Origin: Terrimonas ginsenosidimutans
GTDB lineage: Bacteria; Bacteroidota; Bacteroidia; Chitinophagales; Chitinophagaceae
DNA: 64,000 bases
Assembly (NCBI RefSeq): GCF_022012415.1
Contig: NZ_JAKLTR010000021.1
Span: forward strand, 1 to 64,000
Direction: 5' to 3'
The notes beneath the pieces were generated by a model, which was not told the origin of the DNA, made no database searches, and worked only from the letters and a program-made list of their open reading frames with translations. Within the stretch, counting starts at the first letter, position 1, and every line of letters begins with the position of its first letter. Both the position numbers and the translations under genes were made by a program. Of the stretch, positions 7,851 to 16,989 are shown in pieces.

Positions 7851-8349
7851 ATGAAATCCAGGTGTTTATGCCTTGCCCGGGTGCGCGTTACTATTCCCGT
7901 CGCGCACTGATTCATTCGCATCCCCGCGCTGATTAAGTCATCGCCGCGCGCGCAGGCCAGAAATGGGCATACGACAGCAATCGCATTGCTGCGTTTGACT
8001 GTCGTCGCCCACTTTTCATTTGCATAATTCCACAATTCCTATCTCACTATTCCTTTTTTGATCATACTAATAAATGAAAAAAAACGCACCGCCCTTTTCA
8101 GGACTGCCCTCCTCCACCAGTCCTGAAAATGACGGTGACTAAGAAATTTCTCTGTTGTAAATATCGGTTTAGGCAGAAGGGAATCCATGGGAAAAAGACA
8201 AGATCTCCCGGGAAAATAACGGAAGTATAGCGATGAATAAACGCGCGCCAACAAAAGCTGAGAAGCTCATCTCCTGATTTTTACACCTGGTCTTTTACAA
8301 GTTCGGCCCAGTCGGTGCTGGCAATGTCGTTAAGGATCTTTCGGTATCA

Positions 8350-8509
8350 GATCGATGGCCGTTGGCCGTTTGCCGAAATCACGACAAAAGGAGATCTATT
8401 GAGTTTATCGAATTTCCCTGTAAGGAGAGGCCGCTTTTTTTCGGGGACTGTCAAACTGCGGAGCCGGCCATCGGCCATCGTTGATCGGCCATCGTTTGAT
8501 CGGCCATCG
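8350..8509. repeat. Inverted pair of GGCCGAT-type arrays
   Basis: 8350-8376 carries GATGGCCGTTGGCCG. 8465-8509 carries the reverse-complement words (CGGCCATCGGCCATCG and two further CGGCCATCG units). The spacer is about 88 bases. This is the same architecture as the ACCGTTG arrays, with a different word. Confidence 0.8.
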
Positions 8510-8790
8510 AACAAACCCCAGACAACTCATCATTGAACTTAACGACATTGCTGTCCCCAGGGTGATCCATCCTGCGCGGCAACCTTTTACTTAGTTCATT
8601 TGAAGCGAAGACCGTGAGAAAAAGGATGTTCTTCTTTATCCGGCCCCATGAACTATACTTCCTGGCTGGGTGCGCGGGGAACGCGCCCGCATCGCTTGTT
8701 GCCGATAGTTGTGGTACGGCCAACCTTCAAGCTGTTGAACGTCCTTCCTTCAGTTTTAAACTTGATCCGTCTAATGACAACTGCATAAAA

Positions 8791-8814
8791 AAAACCTCCT
8801 GGTCAGGAGGTTTT
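8791..8814. terminator. Terminator downstream of secA
   Basis: AAAACCTCCTGG and CCAGGAGGTTTT form a 10-bp perfect stem with A and T runs at both ends, 31 bases past the secA stop. It is usable in both directions. Confidence 0.85.
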
Positions 8815-8844
8815 CTTTATCGATGTATGTTCTTGTTTTATGAC

Positions 8845-11800
8845 TTAAGCGTCTTTTCCATGGCAGTTTTTAAACTTCTTACCGCTACCGCAAGGGCAAA
8901 GATCATTTCTGCCAATCTTAGGCGCCACTTTAACCGGCTCCTGTTTTACAGTAGTATCAGGGCCGCCGGGCTCGAAGCGATCGCGTTCGTTTGCTGCGTA
9001 ATCCTGGCCAGCCTGATCAACCTCTTCCTTATTTGCTTTCATCTTGCTATAGTCAGTCTTTTCCACGCGTCCTTCTTTCAGCGGAGCTTCCTGCTGCTGT
9101 ACAGGGATGGAAGCATGCGTCAGGAATGATACGATGTCTTTATTCACATCGCCGGTCATATTCTGGAACTGCTGGAATGCTTCTACTTTATAGATCACCA
9201 ACGGATCTTTTTGTTCAAGGTAAGCTGTTTGTACGCTTTGTTTAAGATCATCCATTGCACGCAGGTGCTCTTTCCATGCGTCGTCAATCACCGCGAGGGT
9301 GATCGTTTTTTCAAGGGAAGAAGTCAGCTCCACGCCTTCAGAATTAAGGGTCTTATCCAAACCAGCCAGTACGTTCAAACCTTTTCTTCCGTCAGTAAAC
9401 GGAACAACTACATTCTCGATGTGAGCTCCCTGTGTTTGACGGATATTACGGAATACAGGAATTGCCTGTGTTTGTACAGATTGTTTGTGTGCGGTATAGG
9501 CAGCTGTAGCTTCGTCATACAGTTTATCTATTACCGTATTCAGATCGCCTTTTTTAAATTCTTCTTCAAGGATGGATGTATCGAGACCGAAGTTGACGAT
9601 ACAGGCCATTTTAAAGCCTTCGAAATCTTCCTGTTCACGGAATCCTGCGATCAGGTTTTCCGCAACGGAAGTGAAAGCGAAGTCGATATCGAGTGCGAGA
9701 CGATCGCCGAATAATGCGTGCTGGCGTTTGCTATAGATCACGCTACGCTGTTTGTTCATCACGTCATCATATTCGAGCAGGCGTTTCCGGATCCCGAAGT
9801 TGTTCTCTTCTACTTTCTTTTGCGCGCGCTGAATGCTATTGCTGATCATGCTGTGCTGGATCACATCACCTTCTTTGTATCCAAGTTTATCCATCATGGA
9901 AGCGATACGTTCGCTGCCGAACATACGCATCAGGTCGTCTTCCAGTGATACATAGAATTGTGAGCTGCCCGGATCACCCTGGCGACCGGCACGGCCACGT
10001 AACTGGCGGTCTACACGGCGGCTTTCGTGGCGTTCTGTACCGATGATCGCCAAACCACCCGCTTCTTTCACCCCAGGCCCGAGTTTGATATCGGTACCAC
10101 GACCAGCCATGTTGGTGGCAATGGTAACCGCTCCGGGGAAGCCGGCTTCGGCGACCACCTGTGCTTCTTTTGAGTGTTGTTTTGCGTTCAAAACATTATG
10201 CGGGATCTTCTTCTGCTGGAGCATGCGGCTGAGCAATTCACTGATCTCAACGGAGGTAGTACCTACAAGCACAGGTCTCCCTGCATTGCGTTGAGCCTCC
10301 ACTTCATCAATGACCGCTTTATATTTCTCACGTTTTGTTTTGTATACAAGATCCTGTTTATCGTCACGAACCATTTTCAGATTGGTAGGGATATTCACCA
10401 CATCCAGTTTGTAAATGCTCCATAGCTCTGCAGCTTCAGTTTCCGCAGTACCGGTCATACCACAAAGCTTGTGATACATACGGAAGTAGTTCTGCAGGGT
10501 AACGGTCGCATAAGTTTGTGTAGCCGCTTCGATCTTTACGTTCTCTTTTGCTTCAAGTGCCTGGTGCAAGCCGTCGCTGTAACGACGTCCTTCCATGATA
10601 CGGCCCGTTTGCTCATCGACGATCTTGATCGCGCCGTCCATGATCACATACTCCACATCTTTTTCAAAGAGTGAATATGCTTTCAGTAATTGCTGTACCG
10701 TATGGATACGATCTGCTTTCTGAGAGTAGTCGTTCAGGATAGCTTCTTTGGTCTGCAGTTTCTCTTCCGCAGTGCCAGCGCCTTTTTCAATCTCAGCGAG
10801 TTTAACACCGATATCAGGGAGAACAAAGAACTCAGGATCTTCACCGCTGCGGGTGATTGCATTCAATCCTTTTTCAGTCAGGTCTACTGAATTTTGTTTT
10901 TCATCTATATGGAAGAGCAGGTCTGCATCAACGATGTGCATATTGCGCTGCTGATCCTGCAGGTAATAGTTCTCTGCTTTTTGCATTTTCACTTTGATCC
11001 CCGGCTCACTGAGAAATTTGATCAGCGGACCGTATTTGGGCAAGCCGCGGTATGCGCGGAAAAGTTGAAGGCCGCCTGTTTTAGGATCGTCTTCTCCTTT
11101 CTCGATCATTTTTTTTGCTTCATTGAGGGCAGTACGAACGATGCGTTCCTGCTCCGCGAACAGCTGCTGGATCCTTGGCTTGTGAATATGATATTGCTGA
11201 TCTTCTCCGCGTGCAACAGGTCCGGAGATGATCAAAGGGGTTCTGGCATCATCGATCAGTACGGAGTCAACCTCATCCACCATTGCGAAGTGATGTTTGC
11301 GCTGTACCATTTCCTCAGGAGTATGCACCATGTTATCACGGAGATAGTCAAACCCGAATTCGTTATTGGTACCATAGGTGATATCTGCGAGATATGCCTG
11401 TCTTCTTTCCGCGCTGTTTGGCTGATGTTTATCGATGCAATCAACTCGCAATCCAAGCCATTCGAAAATAGGACCGTTCCATTCCTGGTCACGACGGGCG
11501 AGGTAATCGTTCACCGTAACCACGTGTACGCCTTCTGCCGCCAGTGCATTGAGGTAGGCTGGTAAGGTAGATACAAGGGTTTTACCTTCACCGGTCGCCA
11601 TCTCAGAGATCTTACCGGAATGAAGAACTGCACCACCGATCAGCTGTACATCATAGTGAACCATGTTCCAGGTCACCTGTCCGCCGGCAGCAGTCCAGGA
11701 ATTCTGGAACACTGATTTATCGCCCTGTATCGATATATAGTCTTTTTTTACACTAAGCTCTCTGTCGAGCTCTGTTGCGTTAGCAACAACTTCTGTATTT

Positions 11801-12174
11801 TCCTTGAAGCGGCGTGCGGTTTCTTTTACAGTTGCGAATGCTTCGGGGAGTAATTCGCCCAGCACTTCTTCGATCTTCTTATCGCGATCCTTTTTCAGCT
11901 TGTCTACTTCCTGGTAGATGGCGTCTTTACCGCCAAGATCACCAAAAGGCAGTTCTTCCGCCTGCTTGTTCTTAGCGGCAATAGCTTCATCTGTTTCCTT
12001 TAAATGTTCTTTAATGCGCTGACGGAACTCCAGTGTTTTATTACGCAGTTCATCATTACTCAACGAAGCATAGGAGGCAAAGAACTGATTGGTCTTTTCA
12101 ACCAGGGGCGCGATCTTTTTTACGTCCTTATCTGATTTGTTCCCACCAAAAAGTTTCGAAAGAATACCAAGCAT
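8845..12174 (-). CDS. secA: Preprotein translocase ATPase SecA
   Basis: 1109 residues, the long Bacteroidota form (the E. coli protein is about 900). It drives Sec-dependent export through SecYEG at the inner membrane. Visible motifs: Walker A MATGEGKTLV near residue 190; the Walker B and following block MVDEVDSVLIDDARTPLI; the preprotein cross-linking region; the second helicase half with ATNMAGRGTDIKLG and RQLRGRAGRQGDPGSSQFY; and a C-terminal SEC-C zinc motif CPCGSGKKFKNCHG near 1093-1106. An acidic/Lys-rich insertion near residues 60-110 (KNKQAEELPFGDLGG and a following charged stretch) accounts for part of the extra length. It is transcribed alone and ends at the hairpin at 8791. Confidence 0.98.
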   Translation of the reverse strand: MLGILSKLFGGNKSDKDVKKIAPLVEKTNQFFASYASLSNDELRNKTLEFRQRIKEHLKETDEAIAAKNKQAEELPFGDLGGKDAIYQEVDKLKKDRDKKIEEVLGELLPEAFATVKETARRFKENTEVVANATELDRELSVKKDYISIQGDKSVFQNSWTAAGGQVTWNMVHYDVQLIGGAVLHSGKISEMATGEGKTLVSTLPAYLNALAAEGVHVVTVNDYLARRDQEWNGPIFEWLGLRVDCIDKHQPNSAERRQAYLADITYGTNNEFGFDYLRDNMVHTPEEMVQRKHHFAMVDEVDSVLIDDARTPLIISGPVARGEDQQYHIHKPRIQQLFAEQERIVRTALNEAKKMIEKGEDDPKTGGLQLFRAYRGLPKYGPLIKFLSEPGIKVKMQKAENYYLQDQQRNMHIVDADLLFHIDEKQNSVDLTEKGLNAITRSGEDPEFFVLPDIGVKLAEIEKGAGTAEEKLQTKEAILNDYSQKADRIHTVQQLLKAYSLFEKDVEYVIMDGAIKIVDEQTGRIMEGRRYSDGLHQALEAKENVKIEAATQTYATVTLQNYFRMYHKLCGMTGTAETEAAELWSIYKLDVVNIPTNLKMVRDDKQDLVYKTKREKYKAVIDEVEAQRNAGRPVLVGTTSVEISELLSRMLQQKKIPHNVLNAKQHSKEAQVVAEAGFPGAVTIATNMAGRGTDIKLGPGVKEAGGLAIIGTERHESRRVDRQLRGRAGRQGDPGSSQFYVSLEDDLMRMFGSERIASMMDKLGYKEGDVIQHSMISNSIQRAQKKVEENNFGIRKRLLEYDDVMNKQRSVIYSKRQHALFGDRLALDIDFAFTSVAENLIAGFREQEDFEGFKMACIVNFGLDTSILEEEFKKGDLNTVIDKLYDEATAAYTAHKQSVQTQAIPVFRNIRQTQGAHIENVVVPFTDGRKGLNVLAGLDKTLNSEGVELTSSLEKTITLAVIDDAWKEHLRAMDDLKQSVQTAYLEQKDPLVIYKVEAFQQFQNMTGDVNKDIVSFLTHASIPVQQQEAPLKEGRVEKTDYSKMKANKEEVDQAGQDYAANERDRFEPGGPDTTVKQEPVKVAPKIGRNDLCPCGSGKKFKNCHGKDA

Positions 12175-12414
12175 GATTTATCGGTTATGGGGTATTGTAT
12201 GAAATCTTGTTATTTAAGCATTTAGCATGTCAAAAAAGGTGCTAATCAGGCCAATAGGCCAATTTGGCAGCTATTGGATGCGAAGGGCAAAGATAACGGG
12301 GATTTGTGGGATTTGTTGGATTAATGGGAGGAGAACGCAGCGTTCCTGCCGGTGGCAAAAAAACACCGGATCCCGCCTGCTTTTGCGGTAACTTGTGTCC
12401 CAAATCTCCCCTAC

Positions 12415-13131
12415 TTGACAAGGCATTTCCATAAAGTTTGTTTCCCGCTGATCTTGCTGCTGACAGCCGTTTTGATCGCCTCCTGCAATAATGGTTCGCC
12501 ACAGCGGGCAACTGATACGGCGGGTGATTTTTTATACCTTGACTATCAGGCGACTGGCGAAGATGGGGTAAAGGAGGCGGTTGTCCGGATCCAATTCCAT
12601 CTTGCAGGGCCAGAAGGGCCTGCCTTACTGTTAGACACCCCTGCCATGGTGCTGTTTGACGGACTTCCCATGACGGAAGGCAAATCCAAAATGAATGGCG
12701 GCTATTACGAGGCGGCATTCCTGCTGGATGAAGAAAATAATGAGCATTTTATCACGTATCGCGATCAGGCGGGTCATATATATAATGATACTTTCAGCTT
12801 TCCCTTCTTCCGCGTAGTCAAAGAACTTCCTCAGGCAATAAGCCGATCTAAAGGTTTGCAAATCAACTTCTCAGCGCTTGATTCCGGAACGGAGATCCAC
12901 TCGATGCTGACCGACACTTCGTTTTACGGCAGGGGAATAGACCGCGTCGATTCGGTAACCGGTAACCAGATACATTTTACTGAAACAGAACTTCTTGCGT
13001 TGGATAATGGCCCGATTCATCTCGAATTTTTCCGTGAAGAAGAGCATTACCTGCAGCGGAATGGGAGGCTGCACGGGCGTCTATACCTGTCCTATAATGT
13101 AAGCAGGGAGTTTGAGTTGGTGGGGAAGTGA
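12415..13131 (+). CDS. Hypothetical lipoprotein
   Basis: About 238 residues if it starts at TTG 12415, which gives a clean lipoprotein signal (LILLLTAVLIASC, Cys near residue 23). The frame is also open from a GTG at 12352, with GGGAGGAG about 19 bases before that. The start is therefore uncertain and the lipobox is the argument for 12415. The mature part has no family I recognise. It has alternating strands, many acidic residues, and a balanced composition suggesting a beta-rich periplasmic or surface domain. Its neighbours are secA (divergent) and atpG (same strand, separated by a promoter-like element), so no functional link is evident. Confidence 0.7.
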   Translation: MTRHFHKVCFPLILLLTAVLIASCNNGSPQRATDTAGDFLYLDYQATGEDGVKEAVVRIQFHLAGPEGPALLLDTPAMVLFDGLPMTEGKSKMNGGYYEAAFLLDEENNEHFITYRDQAGHIYNDTFSFPFFRVVKELPQAISRSKGLQINFSALDSGTEIHSMLTDTSFYGRGIDRVDSVTGNQIHFTETELLALDNGPIHLEFFREEEHYLQRNGRLHGRLYLSYNVSREFELVGK

Positions 13132-13134
13132 GGG

Positions 13135-13200
13135 GAGGAGGGGTGAAGGTTTAGAGACTTTAGAACCTCCCAAACCTCCTAAACGTCCCAAACCTCATAC
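13135..13200. repeat. Short array of CCTCCCAAA-type words
   Basis: After the lipoprotein stop, purine-rich GGTTTAGAG-type words are followed by CCTCCCAAACCTCCTAAACG and related units with a period of about 9. It is a small, degenerate member of the array-hairpin family and matches the words at 35756-35840. Confidence 0.6.
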
Positions 13201-13266
13201 CTTCCATTTTCCACATTCGTAAAATATCTTTTCCCTCACAAATATGGAAAATCACCATCCCGGGCA

Positions 13267-13274
13267 TACCTTTG
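13267..13274 (+). promoter_or_regulatory. Likely -7 element for atpG
   Basis: TACCTTTG fits TAnnTTTG exactly and lies 63 bases before the atpG start. The -33 position reads ATG rather than TTG, so the upstream half is weak. Confidence 0.5.
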
Positions 13275-13336
13275 CGGCCATAAGAATGCAGTCCCCTGCA
13301 TGGACTATTATAAACTGTTAAAGATCAACACGCAAC

Positions 13337-14218
13337 ATGCCCGGTCAGTTAAAAGAAGTACGTAACAGGATTCAATCAGTACAAAGTACACAGCAGATCA
13401 CCAAAGCCATGAAAATGGTGAGTGCGGCAAAATTGCGCCGGGCTCAGGATGCTATCCTGCAGATGCGTCCTTATGCGAAGAAACTTCAGGAAATGCTGAG
13501 CAATATCGTGAGCAATAGTGAAGGTGAAGTTGGTATGTCCCTCGCGCAGGAGCGCCCGGTTGATAAGGTGTTGCTGATCGTGCTTACCAGCGACCGTGGT
13601 TTGGCCGGCGCATTCAACACCAACGTGATCAAGGCTACGAAAGCGACGATCGCTGCTAAATATGCAGCACAGCAGGCGGCAGGTAAGGTAACGATCTGGA
13701 ACCTTGGTAAGAAAGGGTATGAACATTTTGCAAAACTCGGCTACAAGGCAGACGCAACCTATAAAGACACTTTCATCAACCTGTCCTTCGAGAATGTTCA
13801 GAAGATCGCTGCAGCGGCTATGAAAGCTTTCCAGGAAAAACAGTTTGACGTGGTAGAAGTAGTGTACAGCCAGTTTAAAAATGCTGCAACACAGCGTTTT
13901 GAAGTTGAACGTTTTCTGCCAATTCCGAAAGTTGAAAAGAAAGAAGGCGCCAAAAAAGCAGATTTTATCTTTGATCCTTCTCAGGAAGAGCTTCTTGCTG
14001 AGCTGATGCCAAAGATCCTTAATACCCAATTATTCAAAGCAGTACTTGATTCCCATGCATCTGAGCATGGTGCACGTATGACGGCGATGGATAAAGCGAG
14101 CACGAACGCCAATGAAATGCTTCGCAACCTGAAGATCTCTTATAACAGAGCCCGTCAGGCAGCGATCACTACAGAGCTGACAGAGATCGTGAGTGGTGCG
14201 GCCGCCCTTCAGGGATAA
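13337..14218 (+). CDS. atpG: ATP synthase F1 subunit gamma
   Basis: 293 residues, normal length. It forms the central rotor shaft of F1, coupling rotation of the c-ring to catalysis in alpha3beta3. The N-terminal helix reads PGQLKEVRNRIQSVQSTQQI followed by TKAMKMVSAAKLRRAQ, the family signature. The middle has LTSDRGLAGAFN, and the C-terminal helix contains SEHGARMTAMDKASTNA and YNRARQAAITTELTEI. No other ATP synthase gene lies within the window on either side. A 39-bp perfect hairpin begins inside its stop codon. Confidence 0.98.
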   Translation: MPGQLKEVRNRIQSVQSTQQITKAMKMVSAAKLRRAQDAILQMRPYAKKLQEMLSNIVSNSEGEVGMSLAQERPVDKVLLIVLTSDRGLAGAFNTNVIKATKATIAAKYAAQQAAGKVTIWNLGKKGYEHFAKLGYKADATYKDTFINLSFENVQKIAAAAMKAFQEKQFDVVEVVYSQFKNAATQRFEVERFLPIPKVEKKEGAKKADFIFDPSQEELLAELMPKILNTQLFKAVLDSHASEHGARMTAMDKASTNANEMLRNLKISYNRARQAAITTELTEIVSGAAALQG

Positions 14219-14313
14219 TTAAAAAGTCAACATTAAGCATTAAAAAAGCTCCTGAGCCGGCAGTTAATCTGCCTTCAGGAGCTTTTTTAATGCTTAATGT
14301 TGACTTTTTAATT
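14217..14313. terminator. 39-bp perfect hairpin terminator after atpG
   Basis: Arms 14217-14255 and 14275-14313 are exact reverse complements. The 19-base centre can add a further GGCAG/CTGCC stem. The inner part (AAAAAAGCTCCTGA / TCAGGAGCTTTTTT) is a classic bidirectional terminator. The outer 20 bp extends it far beyond what termination needs. The left arm begins with the last two bases of the atpG stop codon. Confidence 0.9.
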
Positions 14314-14419
14314 TGTTATGCACAAAGAGTCGATTTCAGCCTCAATTATGTGTATAATCTCATTTGCCCCGCTTGACATCGGTCTGTAATTTGCCCGACA
14401 CTACAATAGAATTTTTGTT

Positions 14420-15190
14420 ATGGAAATAACCAATCTGATACCGCATATTGAAGCGTTGATCTTTGCGAGCGATAAGGCGCTCACTTCGCTGGAAGTGACT
14501 GACCTTGTGAACAATGCATTCGGGTTTATGGAAGATAAGATCACCCTTGACCAGGTAGAAACTGCTCTTGAAGGTATTCAGGAGAAATACAATACCGAAT
14601 TCTATCCGTTTGAAATCAGACAGAGTGGTGGCGGCTGGCAGTTCCTTACTAAAAAGGACTATCATAAAACTATCGCACAACTGAACGGCGATAAATTCCT
14701 GAAGCGTCTTTCTGCCGCTTCCCTGGAAACCCTTGCGATCATTGCCTACAAGCAACCGGTAACAAAAGGAGAAATAGAAGCTATCCGTGGGGTAAGTTCT
14801 GATTATGCTGTTCAAAAATTGCTGGAGAAAGAACTGATCGTGATCAGCGGCCGCAATGAAACTCTTCCGGGGCATCCGCTGGTATATGCAACATCCAAGA
14901 ATTTCATGGACTACTTCGGGATCAATACAGCAGATGATCTGCCAAAGATCAAAGAAGTTCTTGCTGAACAATTTGTTCAGCCAACAGTGATCAAAGACAC
15001 GATTGCGGAGGAAGAGGCCGGTCCTCAAAACACCGATACACCAGATGCAGAGAATGGCGAAACGCCAGCGTTTGAAAACATCAGTGGAGAAGGCGAACAA
15101 ACAGAAGGGGACGGAGAAGATGAAATGATGCTGTCTGTGGCAGAAAATGGAGAATTGGTAGAGAAAAATGATGATGAGGAAGAGGATTAA
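14420..15190 (+). CDS. scpB: Segregation and condensation protein B
   Basis: 256 residues. ScpB forms the SMC-ScpA-ScpB condensin that compacts and segregates the chromosome. The N-terminal winged-helix half includes HIEALIFASDKALT. The second includes LSAASLETLAIIAYKQPVTK followed by EIEAIRGVSSDYAVQKLLEK, then LPGHPLVYATSKNFMDYFGI, all family hallmarks. The last 60-70 residues (from about 190) are a low-complexity acidic tail rich in E, D, G and N, common in Bacteroidota homologues. No scpA or smc is nearby. A hairpin repeat follows 51 bases after the stop. Confidence 0.97.
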   Translation: MEITNLIPHIEALIFASDKALTSLEVTDLVNNAFGFMEDKITLDQVETALEGIQEKYNTEFYPFEIRQSGGGWQFLTKKDYHKTIAQLNGDKFLKRLSAASLETLAIIAYKQPVTKGEIEAIRGVSSDYAVQKLLEKELIVISGRNETLPGHPLVYATSKNFMDYFGINTADDLPKIKEVLAEQFVQPTVIKDTIAEEEAGPQNTDTPDAENGETPAFENISGEGEQTEGDGEDEMMLSVAENGELVEKNDDEEED

Positions 15191-15241
15191 GGATACTGCC
15201 GCGCCGGGTTAGCGGTTCACAAATCTTTACTTTCAGATTAT

Positions 15242-15340
15242 CGTAATAGTATCGCAAAGAGCGCCAAGAAGTCGCAAAGAACGCAAAGAATTACCTTGCG
15301 GTTTCTGGGACTTCTTGGCGCTCTTTGCGATACTATTACG
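15242..15340. repeat. 32-bp perfect inverted repeat built on CGCAAAGA words
   Basis: Arm 15242-15273 is the exact reverse complement of 15309-15340. The 35-base spacer holds further CGCAAAGA units and CCTTGCGG. It lies between scpB and lysA. The words are shared with 16640-16731 and 58506-58590. Confidence 0.92.
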
Positions 15341-15396
15341 CCAAAGCACTACTGCCGGAACTTCGTTACAGGGATTTTTTTTTATCTTCGCGCGCT

Positions 15397-16617
15397 ATGT
15401 CCGAACAACTAACTCCACAACAACTCATTGCCGCTGCGAAAGAATTCGGCACTCCCTTGTACGTTTATCATGCTGATAAGATCAAAGAACAGTATGGCAA
15501 GCTTACCACTGCTTTCAGCGGAAGTAATGTCAGATTTTTTTATGCCTGCAAGGCACTCACGAATGTGAATGTGCTCAGGTATATCGAATCGATCGGTGCA
15601 TGTATAGATTGCAGCGCGATCAATGAAGTGAAACTTGCTTTATATGCAGGGTTCCCTGCCGAACGTGTGCTATACACATCAAATGGAATTGCGTTCGACG
15701 AAATAGCAGAAGCAAAAGAACTGGGTGTTAATATCAATATTGATAGCTTATCAAATCTTGAAAAGTTTGGTAAAGCTTACGGGCACACATATCCTGTAGG
15801 GATCCGTTTACGGCCCAATATCATGGCAGGAGGAAACCTGAAGATCTCGACAGGCCATGATAAGAGCAAATTCGGTATTCCTGTTGAACAGCTGGATAAG
15901 ATCCTGACTGTCGTAAAGCAATACGACATTTTTATCGCTGACCTGCATATCCATACCGGCAGTGATATCAAAGATGCCGATGTGTTTGTGAAAGGCATTG
16001 AGGTTTTGTTTGATATCATCCCTCATTTCCCGGAATTGAAATCCGTCGATCTCGGTGGTGGTTTTAAAGTGCCTTACAAAGAAGGCGACGAAGAGATAGA
16101 TATCAACCTGCTTGGGCGTAAAGTGAAAGAGGCATTTGACAGCCATCCGCAGGCGAAGAACCTGGAGATCTGGTTTGAGCCGGGCAAGTTCCTGGTGAGC
16201 GCGTGCGGTTACCTGCTGACGCAGGTGAATGTATTAAAGGAAACAAAAGCGACCACTTTCGCGAGTGTGAATAGCGGCTTTAATCACCTCATCCGCCCGA
16301 TGTTCTATGATGCTTACCACCGGATCCAGAATATCAGCAACCCTGATGGTGCTGAAAAGAATTACTCGATCGTCGGTAATATCTGCGAAACGGACACTTT
16401 TGCCTGGGACAGGCCGATGAATGAAATCCGCGAAGGCGATTATCTCGTATTTTATAATGCTGGTGCATATGGTTTCGAAATGTCTTCCAACTTCAACTCC
16501 AGGTTCAAACCTGCAGAGGTGATGGTGAAAGGAGAAGTTATGTCTCTGATCAGAAGGAGAGATGTAATGGAAGATCTGTTGAGGAATGTGGTGGAGCAGG
16601 AAAGCGAAAGAGATTAA
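15397..16617 (+). CDS. lysA: Diaminopimelate decarboxylase
   Basis: 406 residues. It is a PLP enzyme that decarboxylates meso-diaminopimelate to L-lysine, the last step of lysine synthesis, in the cytoplasm. The PLP lysine lies in FFYACKALTN near residue 50. The barrel carries HIHTGSDI and VDLGGGFKVPY (phosphate-binding Gly-rich loop), and the C-terminal sheet domain has CETDTFAWDRPM and YNAGAYGFEMSSNFN. The ATG at 15397 was chosen because the frame upstream runs into the hairpin repeat, and TATCTTCG at 15383-15390 looks like a -7 element giving a nearly leaderless mRNA. Arginine or carboxynorspermidine decarboxylases share the fold, but the CETD motif favours LysA. Confidence 0.93.
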   Translation: MSEQLTPQQLIAAAKEFGTPLYVYHADKIKEQYGKLTTAFSGSNVRFFYACKALTNVNVLRYIESIGACIDCSAINEVKLALYAGFPAERVLYTSNGIAFDEIAEAKELGVNINIDSLSNLEKFGKAYGHTYPVGIRLRPNIMAGGNLKISTGHDKSKFGIPVEQLDKILTVVKQYDIFIADLHIHTGSDIKDADVFVKGIEVLFDIIPHFPELKSVDLGGGFKVPYKEGDEEIDINLLGRKVKEAFDSHPQAKNLEIWFEPGKFLVSACGYLLTQVNVLKETKATTFASVNSGFNHLIRPMFYDAYHRIQNISNPDGAEKNYSIVGNICETDTFAWDRPMNEIREGDYLVFYNAGAYGFEMSSNFNSRFKPAEVMVKGEVMSLIRRRDVMEDLLRNVVEQESERD

Positions 16618-16639
16618 ATGAACTGATTGGCGCAGGAAT

Positions 16640-16731
16640 AACGCAAAGGACATAAAGAACCGCAAAGGTCGCAAAGAATATCATGATCGATAACCTTTGC
16701 GACCTTTGCGGTTCTTTATGTCCTTTGCGTT
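16640..16731. repeat. 37-bp perfect inverted repeat built on CGCAAAGG words
   Basis: Arm 16640-16676 is the exact reverse complement of 16695-16731, with an 18-base spacer. It begins 22 bases after the lysA stop and shares the CGCAAAG word with the hairpin on the other side of lysA. The following 258 bases up to the next gene show nothing recognised. Confidence 0.92.
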
Positions 16732-16989
16732 GCTCCTACGCAGTTAAATAAAAGACGGATCATTCATGTTATCCGGATTTACCACTACACCATTGCCGAT
16801 GTTTACTTTTAACCCGTTTGCCCGAGATCCTCTCCCGGGTAATGTCGATTTAATTCCCCGGTCATTGTCGTTAAAAAAATTTTAATGTTATAAAACCAGT
16901 TGGTATATCAATTGCGTATGTACAATTACCAACTATTATCTCCCCTCTTTTCAACACTTACTTTTTTATCACATTCTAAATTTCTGCGT

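Larger units (their letters stand above)
7369..8784. other. 1.4-kb gap without a supported gene
   Basis: No open frame here shows family motifs. It holds a GTTTAAA/GGTTTCAGA array (7768-7850) and a nested hairpin at about 7966-8013 (TGGGC-n-ACGACAG against CTGTCGT-n-GCCCA, with CAGCAATCGCATTGCTG inside). It also holds a 12-bp stem at 8095-8129 (TTTTCAGGACTG / CAGTCCTGAAAA) and the inverted GGCCGAT arrays (8350-8509). 7860-8010 is noticeably GC-rich. The rest shows nothing recognised. Confidence 0.5.

Noticed and set aside
8614-9129. Plus-strand frame overlapping the end of secA
   Set aside because: Mostly antisense to secA, no motif, and it runs through the terminator.
10894-11565. Plus-strand frame of 223 codons inside secA
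   Set aside because: Antisense shadow of conserved helicase motifs.
15325-15396. Upstream extension of lysA
   Set aside because: Part of it lies in the arm of a perfect hairpin, and the -7-like element at 15383 would then be inside the gene. The ATG at 15397 fits the family.
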